Below, one piece after another: positions 43,720 through 53,090 of a stretch of 64,000 nucleotides of DNA. Position 1 is the first letter of the stretch. Each line of letters starts with the position of its first letter. The notes below the pieces were generated by a model, which did no database searches, was not told where the DNA came from, and saw only the letters and a program-made list of their open reading frames with translations. The position numbers were made by a program, and so were the translations under genes. The DNA is from Hirschia sp964352025. GTDB taxonomy: Bacteria; Pseudomonadota; Alphaproteobacteria; Caulobacterales; Hyphomonadaceae. The stretch covers positions 32,456 to 96,455 of the forward strand of contig CAYGPZ010000013.1 of NCBI GenBank assembly GCA_964352025.1, in the 5' to 3' direction.

Positions 43720-44811
43720 CTAGTTCAATCCCATTTCCGTGCGGAATTTGCGGCGCAATAGATCAATAGGGGCCATGCCTTGATCTGATTTATAGTGCCA
43801 GAATGTCCAACCATTGCACGATGGTGCGTTTTGGACCTGAGCACCTAGGCGGTGGATTGATCCAGTGTCTTCGCCCGTTGCCAACGAACCGTCTGCACGT
43901 ATGCGTGCAACATGTGTTTGTTTGGGACAGTAAAGACGGTCACCTGGACGCAAGAAGCCACGTTCTACCAATGCGCCAAACGGCACGCGAGGCGCTGCGC
44001 GTTTTGGTTGGGTGATTTTGAGATCAGCATCGTCAACTTTGCGAACATTATCAATGCGCGCTTGTGCTACCGCTGCATAATCTTCTTCGCGTTCTAGACC
44101 AATGAAGTGCCGGCCAAGCATTTTTGCAACTGCACCTGTCGTACCTGTTCCAAAGAACGGGTCGAGCACTGTGTCACCTTGCTTGGTTGTCGCCATGATT
44201 ACGCGGTGAAGCAGGGCCTCAGGCTTTTGTGTCGGGTGCGCTTTTTTGCCGTCGTCTTTTTTGATGCGTTCTCCACCAGAACAAATAGGAATTGTCCAAT
44301 CAGAACGCATCTGCACATCATCGTTCGCGGTTTTAAGCGCGTCATAATTGAATGTGTATTTCTTCTGCTCTTTAGATTTCGTCGCCCAGATTAATGTTTC
44401 GTGAGCGTTCGTAAAGCGCGTGCCTTTAAAGTTCGGCATTGGGTTGGATTTGTTCCAGATCACATCATTTAGAATCCAGAACCCGAGGTCCTGTAGCTGA
44501 GAACCAACGCGGAAAATATTGTGATATGAACCAATGACCCAAATAGCACCATCGTCTTTAAGGACGCGACGTGCTGCTTTTAGCCAGTCTTTGGTGAAAT
44601 TGTCATAGGCTTCAAAAGAAGCAAACTGGTCCCACTCATTATCGACTGCATCAACTTTAGAGTTGTCAGGACGAACGAGGTCTCCACCAAGCTGAAGATT
44701 GTAAGGAGGGTCTGCAAAAACCAAGTCGACAGATTTTTCTGGCAATGAATTCATAAGTTCAATGCAGTCGCCAATAAGAATGTGATCTTTTGGGAAATCT
44801 AATTTCGACAT
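43720..44811 (-). CDS. ccrM: CcrM-type site-specific DNA adenine methyltransferase (GANTC)
   Basis: CcrM methylates the adenine in GANTC and couples cell cycle and gene expression in alphaproteobacteria. The order is beta class: DPPY at residues 34-37, then FFGTGTTG at about 219-226. The C-terminal ~80-residue extension (LVERGFLRPGDRLYCPKQTHV, then SCNGWTFWHYK) is the CcrM-specific DNA-recognition domain. I choose ATG 44811 (MSKLDFPKDH, 363 aa) over the in-frame start at 44829. Its upstream region has five GANTC sites and a CtrA-like box. Confidence 0.96.
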   Translation of the reverse strand: MSKLDFPKDHILIGDCIELMNSLPEKSVDLVFADPPYNLQLGGDLVRPDNSKVDAVDNEWDQFASFEAYDNFTKDWLKAARRVLKDDGAIWVIGSYHNIFRVGSQLQDLGFWILNDVIWNKSNPMPNFKGTRFTNAHETLIWATKSKEQKKYTFNYDALKTANDDVQMRSDWTIPICSGGERIKKDDGKKAHPTQKPEALLHRVIMATTKQGDTVLDPFFGTGTTGAVAKMLGRHFIGLEREEDYAAVAQARIDNVRKVDDADLKITQPKRAAPRVPFGALVERGFLRPGDRLYCPKQTHVARIRADGSLATGEDTGSIHRLGAQVQNAPSCNGWTFWHYKSDQGMAPIDLLRRKFRTEMGLN

Positions 44812-44839
44812 GAGTTGCTGTTGCTCCAAACTAACGAGT

Positions 44840-44975
44840 GATTCGCTACTAGGAAGCCGATTTCTGGTTAAGAAACTCTAACGATTCCAATATCATCCAC
44901 AATTATCGGGTTAATCAAACCTTACCGCGATTCTAAAAATCCCGTATTTCCAGATAGATGAGTCAATCCTGAGTC
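44840..44975 (-). promoter_or_regulatory. ccrM upstream region: five GANTC sites and a CtrA-like box
   Basis: GATTC at 44840, 44883 and 44929 and GAGTC at 44960 and 44971 lie within 136 bp upstream of the ccrM ATG, where about 0.5 would be expected by chance at random. At 44911-44925 the plus strand reads TTAA-N7-TTAC; on the ccrM strand this is GTAA-N7-TTAACC, one mismatch from the CtrA consensus TTAA-N7-TTAA(CC). This matches the known Caulobacter logic: CtrA activates ccrM, and methylation state tunes it. Confidence 0.6.
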
Positions 44976-45048
44976 TTGCTGGAAATTTCTAAAAAAGTTT
45001 CATTTACCTGTAGGCATTCATACTCTGAGGCCAGAAAACGTTGGTTTG

Positions 45049-45663
45049 TTAGCTGGTTTTAGTTTTTTTACTGTTCTTCCATTCCTTGAGCGCTTGTTCA
45101 TCATCAATATCAATCAGGTGATGAATTAGCTTTGTTTTGGTGTTCACAGGTAGTGTTTTTTGTAGGTCTGACAAAGTGTGCTCGCTCGACCATCTGATTG
45201 GATTAAATTTCAAGCGTCTTCGTCTCAATGTGTGTGACGCACCAAATAGCCAGAAACCGCCATCATGAGCAGGGCCGATTACAACGTCGTGCCCTTTTAA
45301 GGCGCTAAATGCGTTCTGGATGTCAGCTGTATTGATCTGTGGCGCATCTGTCCCGACAACAATGACTGGGCCAGGAGGTGCTTCTGCGAAAGCTTTACTA
45401 AGTCTTTGCCCTAAATCACCTGAACCTTGCGGTTTTCTATCTAACTGGCTTGGCCATAATCCGCCCAAATGAGACTGAAGCTTTGTATCAGGTGTTATGC
45501 GAAGCACAGTTGACCACGGTCCTTGAGATGCCGCTCGAATGGTTTGTGTATGGCAATATCGATTTACGCGCTGCGCGTGGGTAGGGCCTATGTCTTTTGC
45601 AAGTCGAGTTTTTGCAATTCCCATAGCTGGAGGTTTAGCAAATATGATGAGTGTCGCTTGCAT
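45049..45663 (-). CDS. TIGR04282 family glycosyltransferase (DUF2064)
   Basis: A 204-aa GT-A-fold nucleotidyl/glycosyl transferase. Text LIIFAKPPAMGIAKTRLAKDIG, then VVGTDAPQINTADIQNAF and VIGPAHDGGFWLFG, matches the DUF2064 group annotated as arsenosugar biosynthesis transferase 1. It sits 3 bp downstream of its usual partner. Function is inferred from the family pair. Confidence 0.86.
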   Translation of the reverse strand: MQATLIIFAKPPAMGIAKTRLAKDIGPTHAQRVNRYCHTQTIRAASQGPWSTVLRITPDTKLQSHLGGLWPSQLDRKPQGSGDLGQRLSKAFAEAPPGPVIVVGTDAPQINTADIQNAFSALKGHDVVIGPAHDGGFWLFGASHTLRRRRLKFNPIRWSSEHTLSDLQKTLPVNTKTKLIHHLIDIDDEQALKEWKNSKKTKTS

Positions 45664-45666
45664 CCC

Positions 45667-46371
45667 CTATGAGTACTCTTTGGCTAACTGCTCTGGTGGC
45701 ACCCCGAGCAGGTATTTGACGAGTATAAAAGCGTTTTTCCAAGAACGTTTGCGCCAACCATCTCTCTCATATTTTTCACTGGAAGTGATTGCCTTTGTCG
45801 TCAAAACACGCAATCGGGGCTTTCCTATTTTTTGGATAATCTCAACATCTTCCATAAGTGGAATATCCGAAAAACCGCCTATGGAATTGTATAGGTTTTT
45901 GTGAATTAGCAGTCCTTGGTCGCCATAGGGAAGACCTAAAGTACGTACACGCAATCCAACGCGTTTCTCGAGAAGGCGAGCTTCCTTTGAAGGGCTGTCA
46001 TAGGAAAGAGTGAAAGTTGCTGCAAATTCTGGAAAGTGCATTTGTGCTTTTACAGCGAGTGGCCAGTTAGGTTCAAGTGTTGTGTCTGCGTGGAGAAAAA
46101 GGAACCAATCAGATTTGGCATTTTTCGCGCCAGTGAGCATTTGGCGGCCTCGACTTGATTTTGTCGTGCTAATTATCCGGCAACCTGCGGCTCCCGCCAT
46201 GGCAATGGTGTGGTCTGTTGAACCACCATCAATGATTATCACTTCCTTGATAAGACCGCTTCCCAGTCCTGCACTCAATGCTTCAAGGCAGCGCGGCAAA
46301 TAGGCTTGCGCGTTTAAGGTCGGGATAATTATTGAAAGTTCGCCGCGTGTCATGAGTGATTTCATAATCAA
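45667..46371 (-). CDS. TIGR04283 family glycosyltransferase (GT2)
   Basis: A 234-aa GT2 family enzyme: LSIIIPTLNAQAYLPRCLEAL, VIIIDGGSTDHTIAMA (the DxD-like metal site region), and LPYGDQGLLIHKNLYNSIGGF. It pairs with the TIGR04282 gene, in the combination named for arsenosugar biosynthesis. A start at 46353 (MTRGELSIII) is also possible. No arsenic methyltransferase (ArsM) or radical SAM ArsS gene is in the window, so the arsenosugar assignment is family-level only. Confidence 0.86.
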   Translation of the reverse strand: MIMKSLMTRGELSIIIPTLNAQAYLPRCLEALSAGLGSGLIKEVIIIDGGSTDHTIAMAGAAGCRIISTTKSSRGRQMLTGAKNAKSDWFLFLHADTTLEPNWPLAVKAQMHFPEFAATFTLSYDSPSKEARLLEKRVGLRVRTLGLPYGDQGLLIHKNLYNSIGGFSDIPLMEDVEIIQKIGKPRLRVLTTKAITSSEKYERDGWRKRSWKNAFILVKYLLGVPPEQLAKEYS

Positions 46372-46603
46372 ATTTGGAATCGATGCGAGTCATTTATTTA
46401 AATGTTGACGGTGATTTGATTGAGATTTTTGGTGTTTACACTTTTGGGGTGAGAAACTCTCAATAAAAACACGTAGATGGTTAGGGAATACGGCTAATTT
46501 AGAGACTTCTTACGGGCTTGGCCGACTTTTTAATGTTTGTTCATGTTTCTGACGTCAAAAGAAACAGCAATGGTGTAGAAGTCGTAATTTAAGGTGCAAC
46601 GTT

Positions 46604-48307
46604 TTGGCGTTGGAATTTCTCCAATCAGAAGAAGAGGGTGATATCCCAGCGGGCTTGGCTGAATTGTTCAGCTCAGGTGTGTTGGATAGTCCCACATCAG
46701 GTGCCTTTGAGAGGATTGCCTGGTTAGCTTCGCACGTTTTGAATGCACCTATCGCTTATATTTCCCTAGTTGGGGGACGCAAGTACTGGCTCTACAGTTC
46801 CCAGACATTTGATGAGGCAGGACTTATACAAGGTTTTCAAAGCGCAAGAAACTTTGGAGATGTTTTTGAGATCCGCGATGCGCGTGTCGATCCTGACTAT
46901 TTTGACCTGCCAGGTTTTTCCGGATTTGAAGGTGTTCGTTTTTATGCGTCTGCACCTGTTTTTGGGCCTTCCGGTGAAGTTTGCGGACAGCTGGTCATAG
47001 CGGGAGATGTTCCAAGAAGCCTGTCATCTGAAGAGAGAAACGTATTTCGGTGTTTGGCAGACCAAGTTGAAAGTGAGCTGAAACTATTGCTCCTTATGCA
47101 AGAGGAAGCATCATTAAGGTTTGCTGCGACGAAAGCTTTCAATGCGAAATCTTCCTTTCTTTCACTGATCTCTCATGAAATCCGTACGCCAATTGCTGGT
47201 ATTATGGGCGCGACAGATATGTTGCAGGCCCGTCTGTCATCCAACGGTCAAAAAGAAAACAAAGTCGAAAAGGAACTGCTTTCGACAGTTTGGTCTAGTG
47301 CGTCCGATTTGCTTCAGTTGCTGAATGAAACTCTGGAAGCAGCTAAGATTGACGCGGACGGTGTCCAGATCAATGCGCAATCTTTTGATTTGATAGTATT
47401 TTGCGAAAAGCTAAGGCGGCATTTCAAGCCATTGGCAGCTCATAAAGATTTGAAGCTTTCAATCAATTATGTCGGATTGGACCAATTTTCTCAGACAGTA
47501 ATGTTAGACCCGACACGGCTTAGGCAGATTTTGTTCAACCTCATTCACAATGCTATGAAGTTTACAGAGGTTGGTGAGATTTCGTGTCGTATGAATTTGC
47601 AGGAACGCGATGAAGGCGATCACGCTTGTGATTTGATTATTGAGATTTCCGATACTGGAATCGGTATGTCGCAAGACAATATCGAAACTCTATTTGAACC
47701 TTTCACACAGGCAAATGCAGGTGATGATCGGGAATTTGGCGGAACCGGCTTAGGTATGTCGCTGGTAAAACAGATTATTGACCGCATGGATGGCGAGATA
47801 AGCGTCAAATCACAGATAAATATAGGAACAACCATCTCAATTAAAATTCCAACTTATGAAGTTGTTGAAGATGATTGGGTTGTAGATCAGCGTCCGGATC
47901 AAGACGATGTACAAGAGGGAGGCTTGCAAACGGTTGATGCAGAGCCACTCAAAGGGCTTCAGGTTCTTGTTGCGGATGATAATAGTCAAAACCGCTTTAT
48001 CTTATCTCGTGTGCTGGAAACATGGGGATGTGATCCAGTGATGGCTGAATGCGGTAGTTCGGCACTAGATTTAGCTCGAAGCCATTCTTTTGATGCGATT
48101 ATATTGGATCTGCATATGCCACGGGTAACAGGGTTTGATGTCGCAAAATCTATTCGCCAGTATACATCGTCAACAAGGTTGATCGCATGTAGTGCAGATA
48201 CAACGCAGGCTGCATATGCAAAATGTCAGGATGCAGGATTTGATGACGTACTAGCTAAGCCATTTGATTGGGAACTCATACACAGTTCTCTGCTTAAATG
48301 CGCATGA
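46604..48307 (+). CDS. Hybrid sensor histidine kinase (GAF-HisKA-HATPase-REC)
   Basis: A 567-aa soluble hybrid kinase. A GAF-like domain spans residues ~15-160, the HisKA box has H191 in SLISHEIRTPIAGIMG, the ATPase domain has LIHNAMKFTE, ISDTGIGM and GGTGLGMSL, and a receiver domain has the acidic pair D458/D459, the phosphoacceptor D502 (ILDLHMPRV) and K552 (LAKPFDW). The start is TTG 46604, after AAGGTG at 7 nt. The absence of membrane helices indicates a cytoplasmic sensor; signal and partner unknown. Confidence 0.92.
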   Translation: MALEFLQSEEEGDIPAGLAELFSSGVLDSPTSGAFERIAWLASHVLNAPIAYISLVGGRKYWLYSSQTFDEAGLIQGFQSARNFGDVFEIRDARVDPDYFDLPGFSGFEGVRFYASAPVFGPSGEVCGQLVIAGDVPRSLSSEERNVFRCLADQVESELKLLLLMQEEASLRFAATKAFNAKSSFLSLISHEIRTPIAGIMGATDMLQARLSSNGQKENKVEKELLSTVWSSASDLLQLLNETLEAAKIDADGVQINAQSFDLIVFCEKLRRHFKPLAAHKDLKLSINYVGLDQFSQTVMLDPTRLRQILFNLIHNAMKFTEVGEISCRMNLQERDEGDHACDLIIEISDTGIGMSQDNIETLFEPFTQANAGDDREFGGTGLGMSLVKQIIDRMDGEISVKSQINIGTTISIKIPTYEVVEDDWVVDQRPDQDDVQEGGLQTVDAEPLKGLQVLVADDNSQNRFILSRVLETWGCDPVMAECGSSALDLARSHSFDAIILDLHMPRVTGFDVAKSIRQYTSSTRLIACSADTTQAAYAKCQDAGFDDVLAKPFDWELIHSSLLKCA

Positions 48308-48308
48308 A

Positions 48309-49121
48309 TTAATTAGGCTTTAGAATAGCAAGCTCTTGCGCGATTTTTTCAATTGTCTGCAAATCTTGCCAGCTGCGCGCTTTTTCGGCAGGCCTTGCAA
48401 GTATGTAGTTGAAAGGTTGGAGGGGAATACAGGGGATTTCCTGACCTAAACCTTCCTGAGTGTACGGGCGAGTCTGCCCCCTCATTTTAGAAAAAGTATC
48501 ACTGCTACCCAAAAGCATTTGAGTCGGAACTTTTCCGATGGTGATAATGATTTTGGGAGCAACTAATTCTATCTGCCGCTCTATGAATGGTTTGCAAATT
48601 GACCATTCTATTTCGTCAGGCAGTCTGTCTCCTGGCATGTGCCAGGGTAGTAAAGACGCAATATATAGATTGTCTTTTCGAGACAAACCAATCGCGGAAA
48701 ACATGTTGTCTAATAAAAGCCCGATCTGGCCTGATGCGGGTAAGCCAGCTTTGTCATCCTCGCGGTCTGGTGCGCCGCAAATAACCATGATGTCAGCATT
48801 TGGTTGGCCATCATAAACAACGCTTGAACGTGCGGTTGCTTGCAGGTCACAGCCTTTAAAAGTGCTGATTGCTTTTTTTAATTCTTCTGGTGTCTTAGCT
48901 GTTGAAGCGAGATTTCTAGCCTCTAAAGCATGATCTTTTCTGATGCGGCGCGGTGTAAGTTGCGTTTTTTTTGCGGCTTCGGGTGTTTTTTTTATGCGGG
49001 CTTCAGGAGCATTCTGGCGTGGTTTTTTCTTAATAGAAATAGGGATATCCGGCGTCACCCCTGCGTCACCCCACCAGTCTTTTAAGCTTTTTAATGCTAA
49101 TTCTTCAGGAGACCATTGCAT
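48309..49121 (-). CDS. Uracil-DNA glycosylase superfamily protein, family-4-like, altered motifs
   Basis: The C-terminal ~190 residues align by eye with alphaproteobacterial family 4 UDG proteins: KGCDLQATARSSVVYDG, then a UDG motif, then NLYIASLLPWHMPGDRLPDEIE and CKPFIERQIELVAPK. But motif 1 reads CGAPDRED where relatives read GEAPG.ED, and the motif normally HPxYLLR reads QPFNYILAR, losing the conserved His. The N-terminal ~85 residues are Lys-rich and unfamiliar. It may be active with changed specificity, or have lost activity. Confidence 0.85.
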   Translation of the reverse strand: MQWSPEELALKSLKDWWGDAGVTPDIPISIKKKPRQNAPEARIKKTPEAAKKTQLTPRRIRKDHALEARNLASTAKTPEELKKAISTFKGCDLQATARSSVVYDGQPNADIMVICGAPDREDDKAGLPASGQIGLLLDNMFSAIGLSRKDNLYIASLLPWHMPGDRLPDEIEWSICKPFIERQIELVAPKIIITIGKVPTQMLLGSSDTFSKMRGQTRPYTQEGLGQEIPCIPLQPFNYILARPAEKARSWQDLQTIEKIAQELAILKPN

Positions 49122-49227
49122 TTGAATTTAAAACTTACCCTTTTGTCGCGCTGCAACGCGCGTTAAGTGAGTTATAAGCATATTTAAAAATAAGAAAATA
49201 CGGACAGACGGGATTCAGGAGAACTAA

Positions 49228-50913
49228 ATGGCTTTAGAGGAAGTAGAACGCGAATCTATGGATGTAGATGTCGTGATTGTGGGTGGTGGACCTGCAGGAC
49301 TGAGTGCGGCCATTCGCTTAAAACAAAAAGCTCAAGAGACAGGCGAAGAAATAAACGTTGTTGTTCTTGAGAAGGGCTCAGAAGTTGGGGCGCACATATT
49401 ATCCGGTGCGGTCGTTGATCCGATTGCTTTGGATGAACTTATTCCAGACTGGAAAGAAAAAGGTGCTCCTTTAGAAACACCTGTTACAAAAGACAAGTTT
49501 CTAGTTCTAGGACCGGCAGGTTCAATAGCGCTACCAGAATTTGCCTTTCCACCAATGATTAAGAATCACGGCAATTATATTGCTTCCTTGGGGAATGTTT
49601 CACGTTGGCTCGCCGAACAGGCCGAAGCTATGGGTGTTGAAATCTATCCTGGTTTTGCTGCATCAGAATTTACATACAATGACGACGGATCAATTAAAGG
49701 GGTTGTGGCAGGTGTTGCCGGTATCGGTCGCGATGGTGAAGTAAAGCCTGGTGCCGAAATGGGCATGGAGCTTAACGGTAAGTATGTTCTGATCGCCGAA
49801 GGTGTGCGTGGCTCACTTGCGAAGAAGGTTATCACTGACTTCAAACTCGATGAAGGAAAACAGCCGCAGAAGTTTGGTCTTGGTATAAAAGAGCTGTGGC
49901 AAGTGCCTGATGAAGTATTCAAGCCCGGCTTGGCGCAGCACACATTTGGGTGGCCGTTAGATAACAAAACTGGCGGTGGTTCATTTCTATACCACTTCGG
50001 CGACAATTATGTCGCTGTAGGTCTTGTTGTTCACCTGAATTATAAGAACCCATATCTTTCTCCTTATGATGAATTCCAGCGTATGAAGCATCACGAGGAC
50101 ATTGCTCAACACCTTAGAGGTGGGAAGCGTATATCCTATGGAGCGCGTGCGATTACTGAAGGTGGGTTTCAATCAATCCCGAAACTGACTTTCCCGGGTG
50201 GTGCGCTGATTGGCTGTTCTGCTGGTTTTGTGAACCTGCCGCGAATCAAAGGTAGCCACAATGCGATGAAGACAGGGATGTTGGCTGCTGAGGCTGCATT
50301 TGATGCGATCGTAAATGGTCGCCAGTCAGATGAGCTTGTTGAATATCAAACAGCGTTCGATAACAGTTGGGTTGCAAAAGAGCTTAAGAAAGTTCGCAAT
50401 GCTAAGCCGTTATGGTCGAAGTTTGGAACGACTATGGGAATTCCAGCATTCGGTCTCGATTTGTGGAGCACGACTCTATTGGGTGGATGGTCGCCATTTA
50501 CACCATTGGGTGGTTCGCTGAAGCACGGGAAATCCGATGCTGCAAGTCTAGAGCCTGCACGCAAGCATAAGCCGATTGATTATCCTAAACCTGACGGTGT
50601 TTTGTCTTTTGATAAACTCACCAGTGTGTCTTACTCATTTACTAATCATGAGGAAGATCAACCAATACACCTGAAGCTCGATAATGAAGCGCTTCAAGAA
50701 GCTTCCGAGCTTAGTGTGTTTGCTGGGCCATCAAACCGGTATTGTCCGGCTGGTGTGTATGAGTGGGTAAAAGATGCGAATGATAAGGATGTATTCCAGA
50801 TCAATTCGCAAAACTGCGTGCACTGTAAGACATGTGATATCAAAGATCCCAACCAGAATATAACCTGGACGACACCGGAAGGTGCTGGGGGACCAAACTA
50901 CCCGAATATGTAA
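49228..50913 (+). CDS. Electron transfer flavoprotein-ubiquinone oxidoreductase
   Basis: ETF-QO passes electrons from ETF (fed by fatty-acid and choline/glycine-betaine-type dehydrogenases) to ubiquinone. The FAD Rossmann motif is VIVGGGPAGLSAAIRLKQ near residue 12, a central membrane-surface region contains SAGFVNLPRIKGSHNAMKTGM, and the C-terminal [4Fe-4S] domain has CPAGVYEWV and NCVHCKTCDIKDPNQNITWT. Length 561 aa and a clear AGGAG site are typical. A hairpin terminator follows. Confidence 0.95.
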   Translation: MALEEVERESMDVDVVIVGGGPAGLSAAIRLKQKAQETGEEINVVVLEKGSEVGAHILSGAVVDPIALDELIPDWKEKGAPLETPVTKDKFLVLGPAGSIALPEFAFPPMIKNHGNYIASLGNVSRWLAEQAEAMGVEIYPGFAASEFTYNDDGSIKGVVAGVAGIGRDGEVKPGAEMGMELNGKYVLIAEGVRGSLAKKVITDFKLDEGKQPQKFGLGIKELWQVPDEVFKPGLAQHTFGWPLDNKTGGGSFLYHFGDNYVAVGLVVHLNYKNPYLSPYDEFQRMKHHEDIAQHLRGGKRISYGARAITEGGFQSIPKLTFPGGALIGCSAGFVNLPRIKGSHNAMKTGMLAAEAAFDAIVNGRQSDELVEYQTAFDNSWVAKELKKVRNAKPLWSKFGTTMGIPAFGLDLWSTTLLGGWSPFTPLGGSLKHGKSDAASLEPARKHKPIDYPKPDGVLSFDKLTSVSYSFTNHEEDQPIHLKLDNEALQEASELSVFAGPSNRYCPAGVYEWVKDANDKDVFQINSQNCVHCKTCDIKDPNQNITWTTPEGAGGPNYPNM

Positions 50914-50959
50914 AGTCTCATTCTGACTTTATCGTATGGCTTTGTAGAGCTGAATGATC

Positions 50960-50995
50960 GCCTTTAGCGCAAAATAAATTTGCGTTAAGGCTTTC
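50960..50995 (+). terminator. Terminator after ETF-QO
   Basis: GCCTT (50960-50964) pairs with AAGGC (50987-50991) and CGCAAA (50968-50973) with TTTGCG (50979-50984) with a small bulge, followed by TTT. Placed 47 nt after the stop. Confidence 0.6.
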
Positions 50996-51132
50996 TCAGT
51001 GTCTATGGAGCCATATTTTTTTGCTCTTTTATCGAAAATAGCAGGCCAAGTGCTTCAAGTGCGGCTCTATTTCGTCATAAAGTGGTGTAACAACGAGTCA
51101 AAATGACAATATAAATATTGGTGGAGCGTATT

Positions 51133-53064
51133 ATGCGGCCTTATTCTTTTAAGCAAATAAAGCTTTCAAATGTGTGCGCTGGAGTATTGATGGGCTGTGT
51201 GCTCGCTAGCTGCGCTGCTCTTCCAAACCAATCTATCAAGCCGCCTGTATATGAGCTAACCGATTATGGTGTATCGGCTGCGGCCGCAGATACACAAGCT
51301 GCGCCTTATGCTAGCTATGAAAATGCGAACCAAATGCTAGAAAATGCCGATATGGCAGCATTTATGTTGGCAGCTAGGGATGCATATGAAGCTGGCGACA
51401 AAGCGGGTGCATGGGGCTTTACCGCACTAGATATGATGCTGGCGGGTGAGTATGAATTCGCCCTGCTAGTGCTAGATAAAATGCCAGAAAAAGCCGGTGC
51501 ATGGCCAGCTATGACACCTGCATTTATTCGTCCATGGGTATATGCGGCTAAAGGAGATTTGGAGTTAGCTAAGGAGGCTGTAAAGCCACTGAAGAGGCTA
51601 ATGGCCGATCATAGCTATCGTGGATATCAGGCGCTTATGTTTGAAGGCATGGGCCAAAATGAAGAAGCCCTCAAAATATATGATTTAGGGCCTAAAATAT
51701 TTGACCGACCAGGTGATGATGAAGTCACAACGACTCAAAGCTATGCGCGGTTTTTAATTTATAGTGCTGAACGTGTTCTAGCTCTACGCCACGCCGATTT
51801 GCTTGTGAAGTTGGAACGTGATGCCGACGCTATGGCCATTTACACAGCGTTGCTAGAAGCTAATGAGGATGACGGATTTACCAAAGCACGCCGTGATGAA
51901 TTGGTTGACGGTGAGAAACGCGTCAAACCCTTCCATACTGTGCAGACCGGCTTTGGAATTGCCCTAAATGACCAAGCCGAGCAGATTGAGCAAAGACAAG
52001 TCATGGCCGGCGTTGTGCTCGCAAAGGGCGCTAAAGCACCTTTCAATCATTTCTTGAGCGCCATTCGTCAAAGCGCAAGCCTGTTGAATCCATCAAGTGC
52101 TTTGGTTCGTTTGACCGAAGCTGACCATTTATACCGTCACGGATTTTTTGAGGCGTCTGCGCGATATGCTTTGATTGGAGAAGCAGAAACGAAAGACGAC
52201 GAAGCTAGCCTGTTATTGCGTGCTTCGGAGGCAAGCCTTAAGGCTGGTAAGCCAGAGAGTATGGAAAGCCTCAATAAACGCGCTTTATCGCTGACGGACG
52301 AGCCATTTACGAGGCTCAATGTCGCTGATCTAATGGTGAAAATAAATAATACGGATCGCGCGGAAGAGTTGATCCAAGATATTCTGGCGGATGATGATCT
52401 AGATATTAAAACGCGCGCCTATGCGAATATATTATTGGCCGAGGCACGTCAGCAAGCTGGAAACATAGCAGGGGCTCAGGAAGCAGCTCGGATTGCGGTT
52501 GATTTAGAAGAAACCGATCAAACAAGAGGCTTTCTTGCGGCGACACTTTCCAAGTCAGATGATACCCGTGAAGAAGGCTTAGATTTGTACCGAGAGTTAT
52601 TTATCGAAATGCCCGATAGTCCGGGAATGATGAATAATTTTGGGTATGCGCTTGTGTCCGACCCTATGTCTGCCAAGGAACTGGATGAGGGATATAGATT
52701 ACTTAAAAAAGCTAATCGCATGACACCTTTTGAACCCAACCTTCTGGATAGCCTTGGGTGGGCCTATTATCAGTATGGCGACTATGAGCGCGCTGAGGAA
52801 TTGATTGTAAAAGCGCTTGAACTTTTCGAACCATTCGATCACTGGGAATTGCATTATCACTTGGGTGATGTGTACTGGAGATTGGATAAAAAGGAAGACG
52901 CCCGTAAGGCTTGGGAGACGGCTTTGACACTTCATCCTCCAGAGCTTGATTCAGCAGACATTGCATTGAGACTAGAAAATGGGCTAACAGAGGCTGCGCC
53001 TGAAGCTCGTGTGCCGCCTTTCATTCCTAAAGATGAAGCTCCACCCGAAAAGCGCTCGATATAA
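51133..53064 (+). CDS. TPR-repeat lipoprotein
   Basis: A 643-aa exported protein. The N-terminus ends in the lipobox LASC, so it is lipid-anchored; ATG 51133 lies 6 nt after GGTGGAG. The rest is a run of TPR-like helices from residue ~70 to the end; the last two units (NNFGYALVSDPMSAKELDEG and LDSLGWAYYQYGDYERAEEL) are the clearest. It lies 26 bp upstream of a paralogous TPR lipoprotein. It probably scaffolds an envelope complex; which is unknown. Confidence 0.88.
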   Translation: MRPYSFKQIKLSNVCAGVLMGCVLASCAALPNQSIKPPVYELTDYGVSAAAADTQAAPYASYENANQMLENADMAAFMLAARDAYEAGDKAGAWGFTALDMMLAGEYEFALLVLDKMPEKAGAWPAMTPAFIRPWVYAAKGDLELAKEAVKPLKRLMADHSYRGYQALMFEGMGQNEEALKIYDLGPKIFDRPGDDEVTTTQSYARFLIYSAERVLALRHADLLVKLERDADAMAIYTALLEANEDDGFTKARRDELVDGEKRVKPFHTVQTGFGIALNDQAEQIEQRQVMAGVVLAKGAKAPFNHFLSAIRQSASLLNPSSALVRLTEADHLYRHGFFEASARYALIGEAETKDDEASLLLRASEASLKAGKPESMESLNKRALSLTDEPFTRLNVADLMVKINNTDRAEELIQDILADDDLDIKTRAYANILLAEARQQAGNIAGAQEAARIAVDLEETDQTRGFLAATLSKSDDTREEGLDLYRELFIEMPDSPGMMNNFGYALVSDPMSAKELDEGYRLLKKANRMTPFEPNLLDSLGWAYYQYGDYERAEELIVKALELFEPFDHWELHYHLGDVYWRLDKKEDARKAWETALTLHPPELDSADIALRLENGLTEAAPEARVPPFIPKDEAPPEKRSI

Positions 53065-53090
53065 TTCAAGAATGATTTTGTAAGTCTGTA

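Noticed and set aside
44868..44880. Second CtrA-like site TTAA-N6-CTAA near the ccrM start
   Set aside because: Spacing is 6 and the second half-site is imperfect; the site at 44911-44925 fits better.
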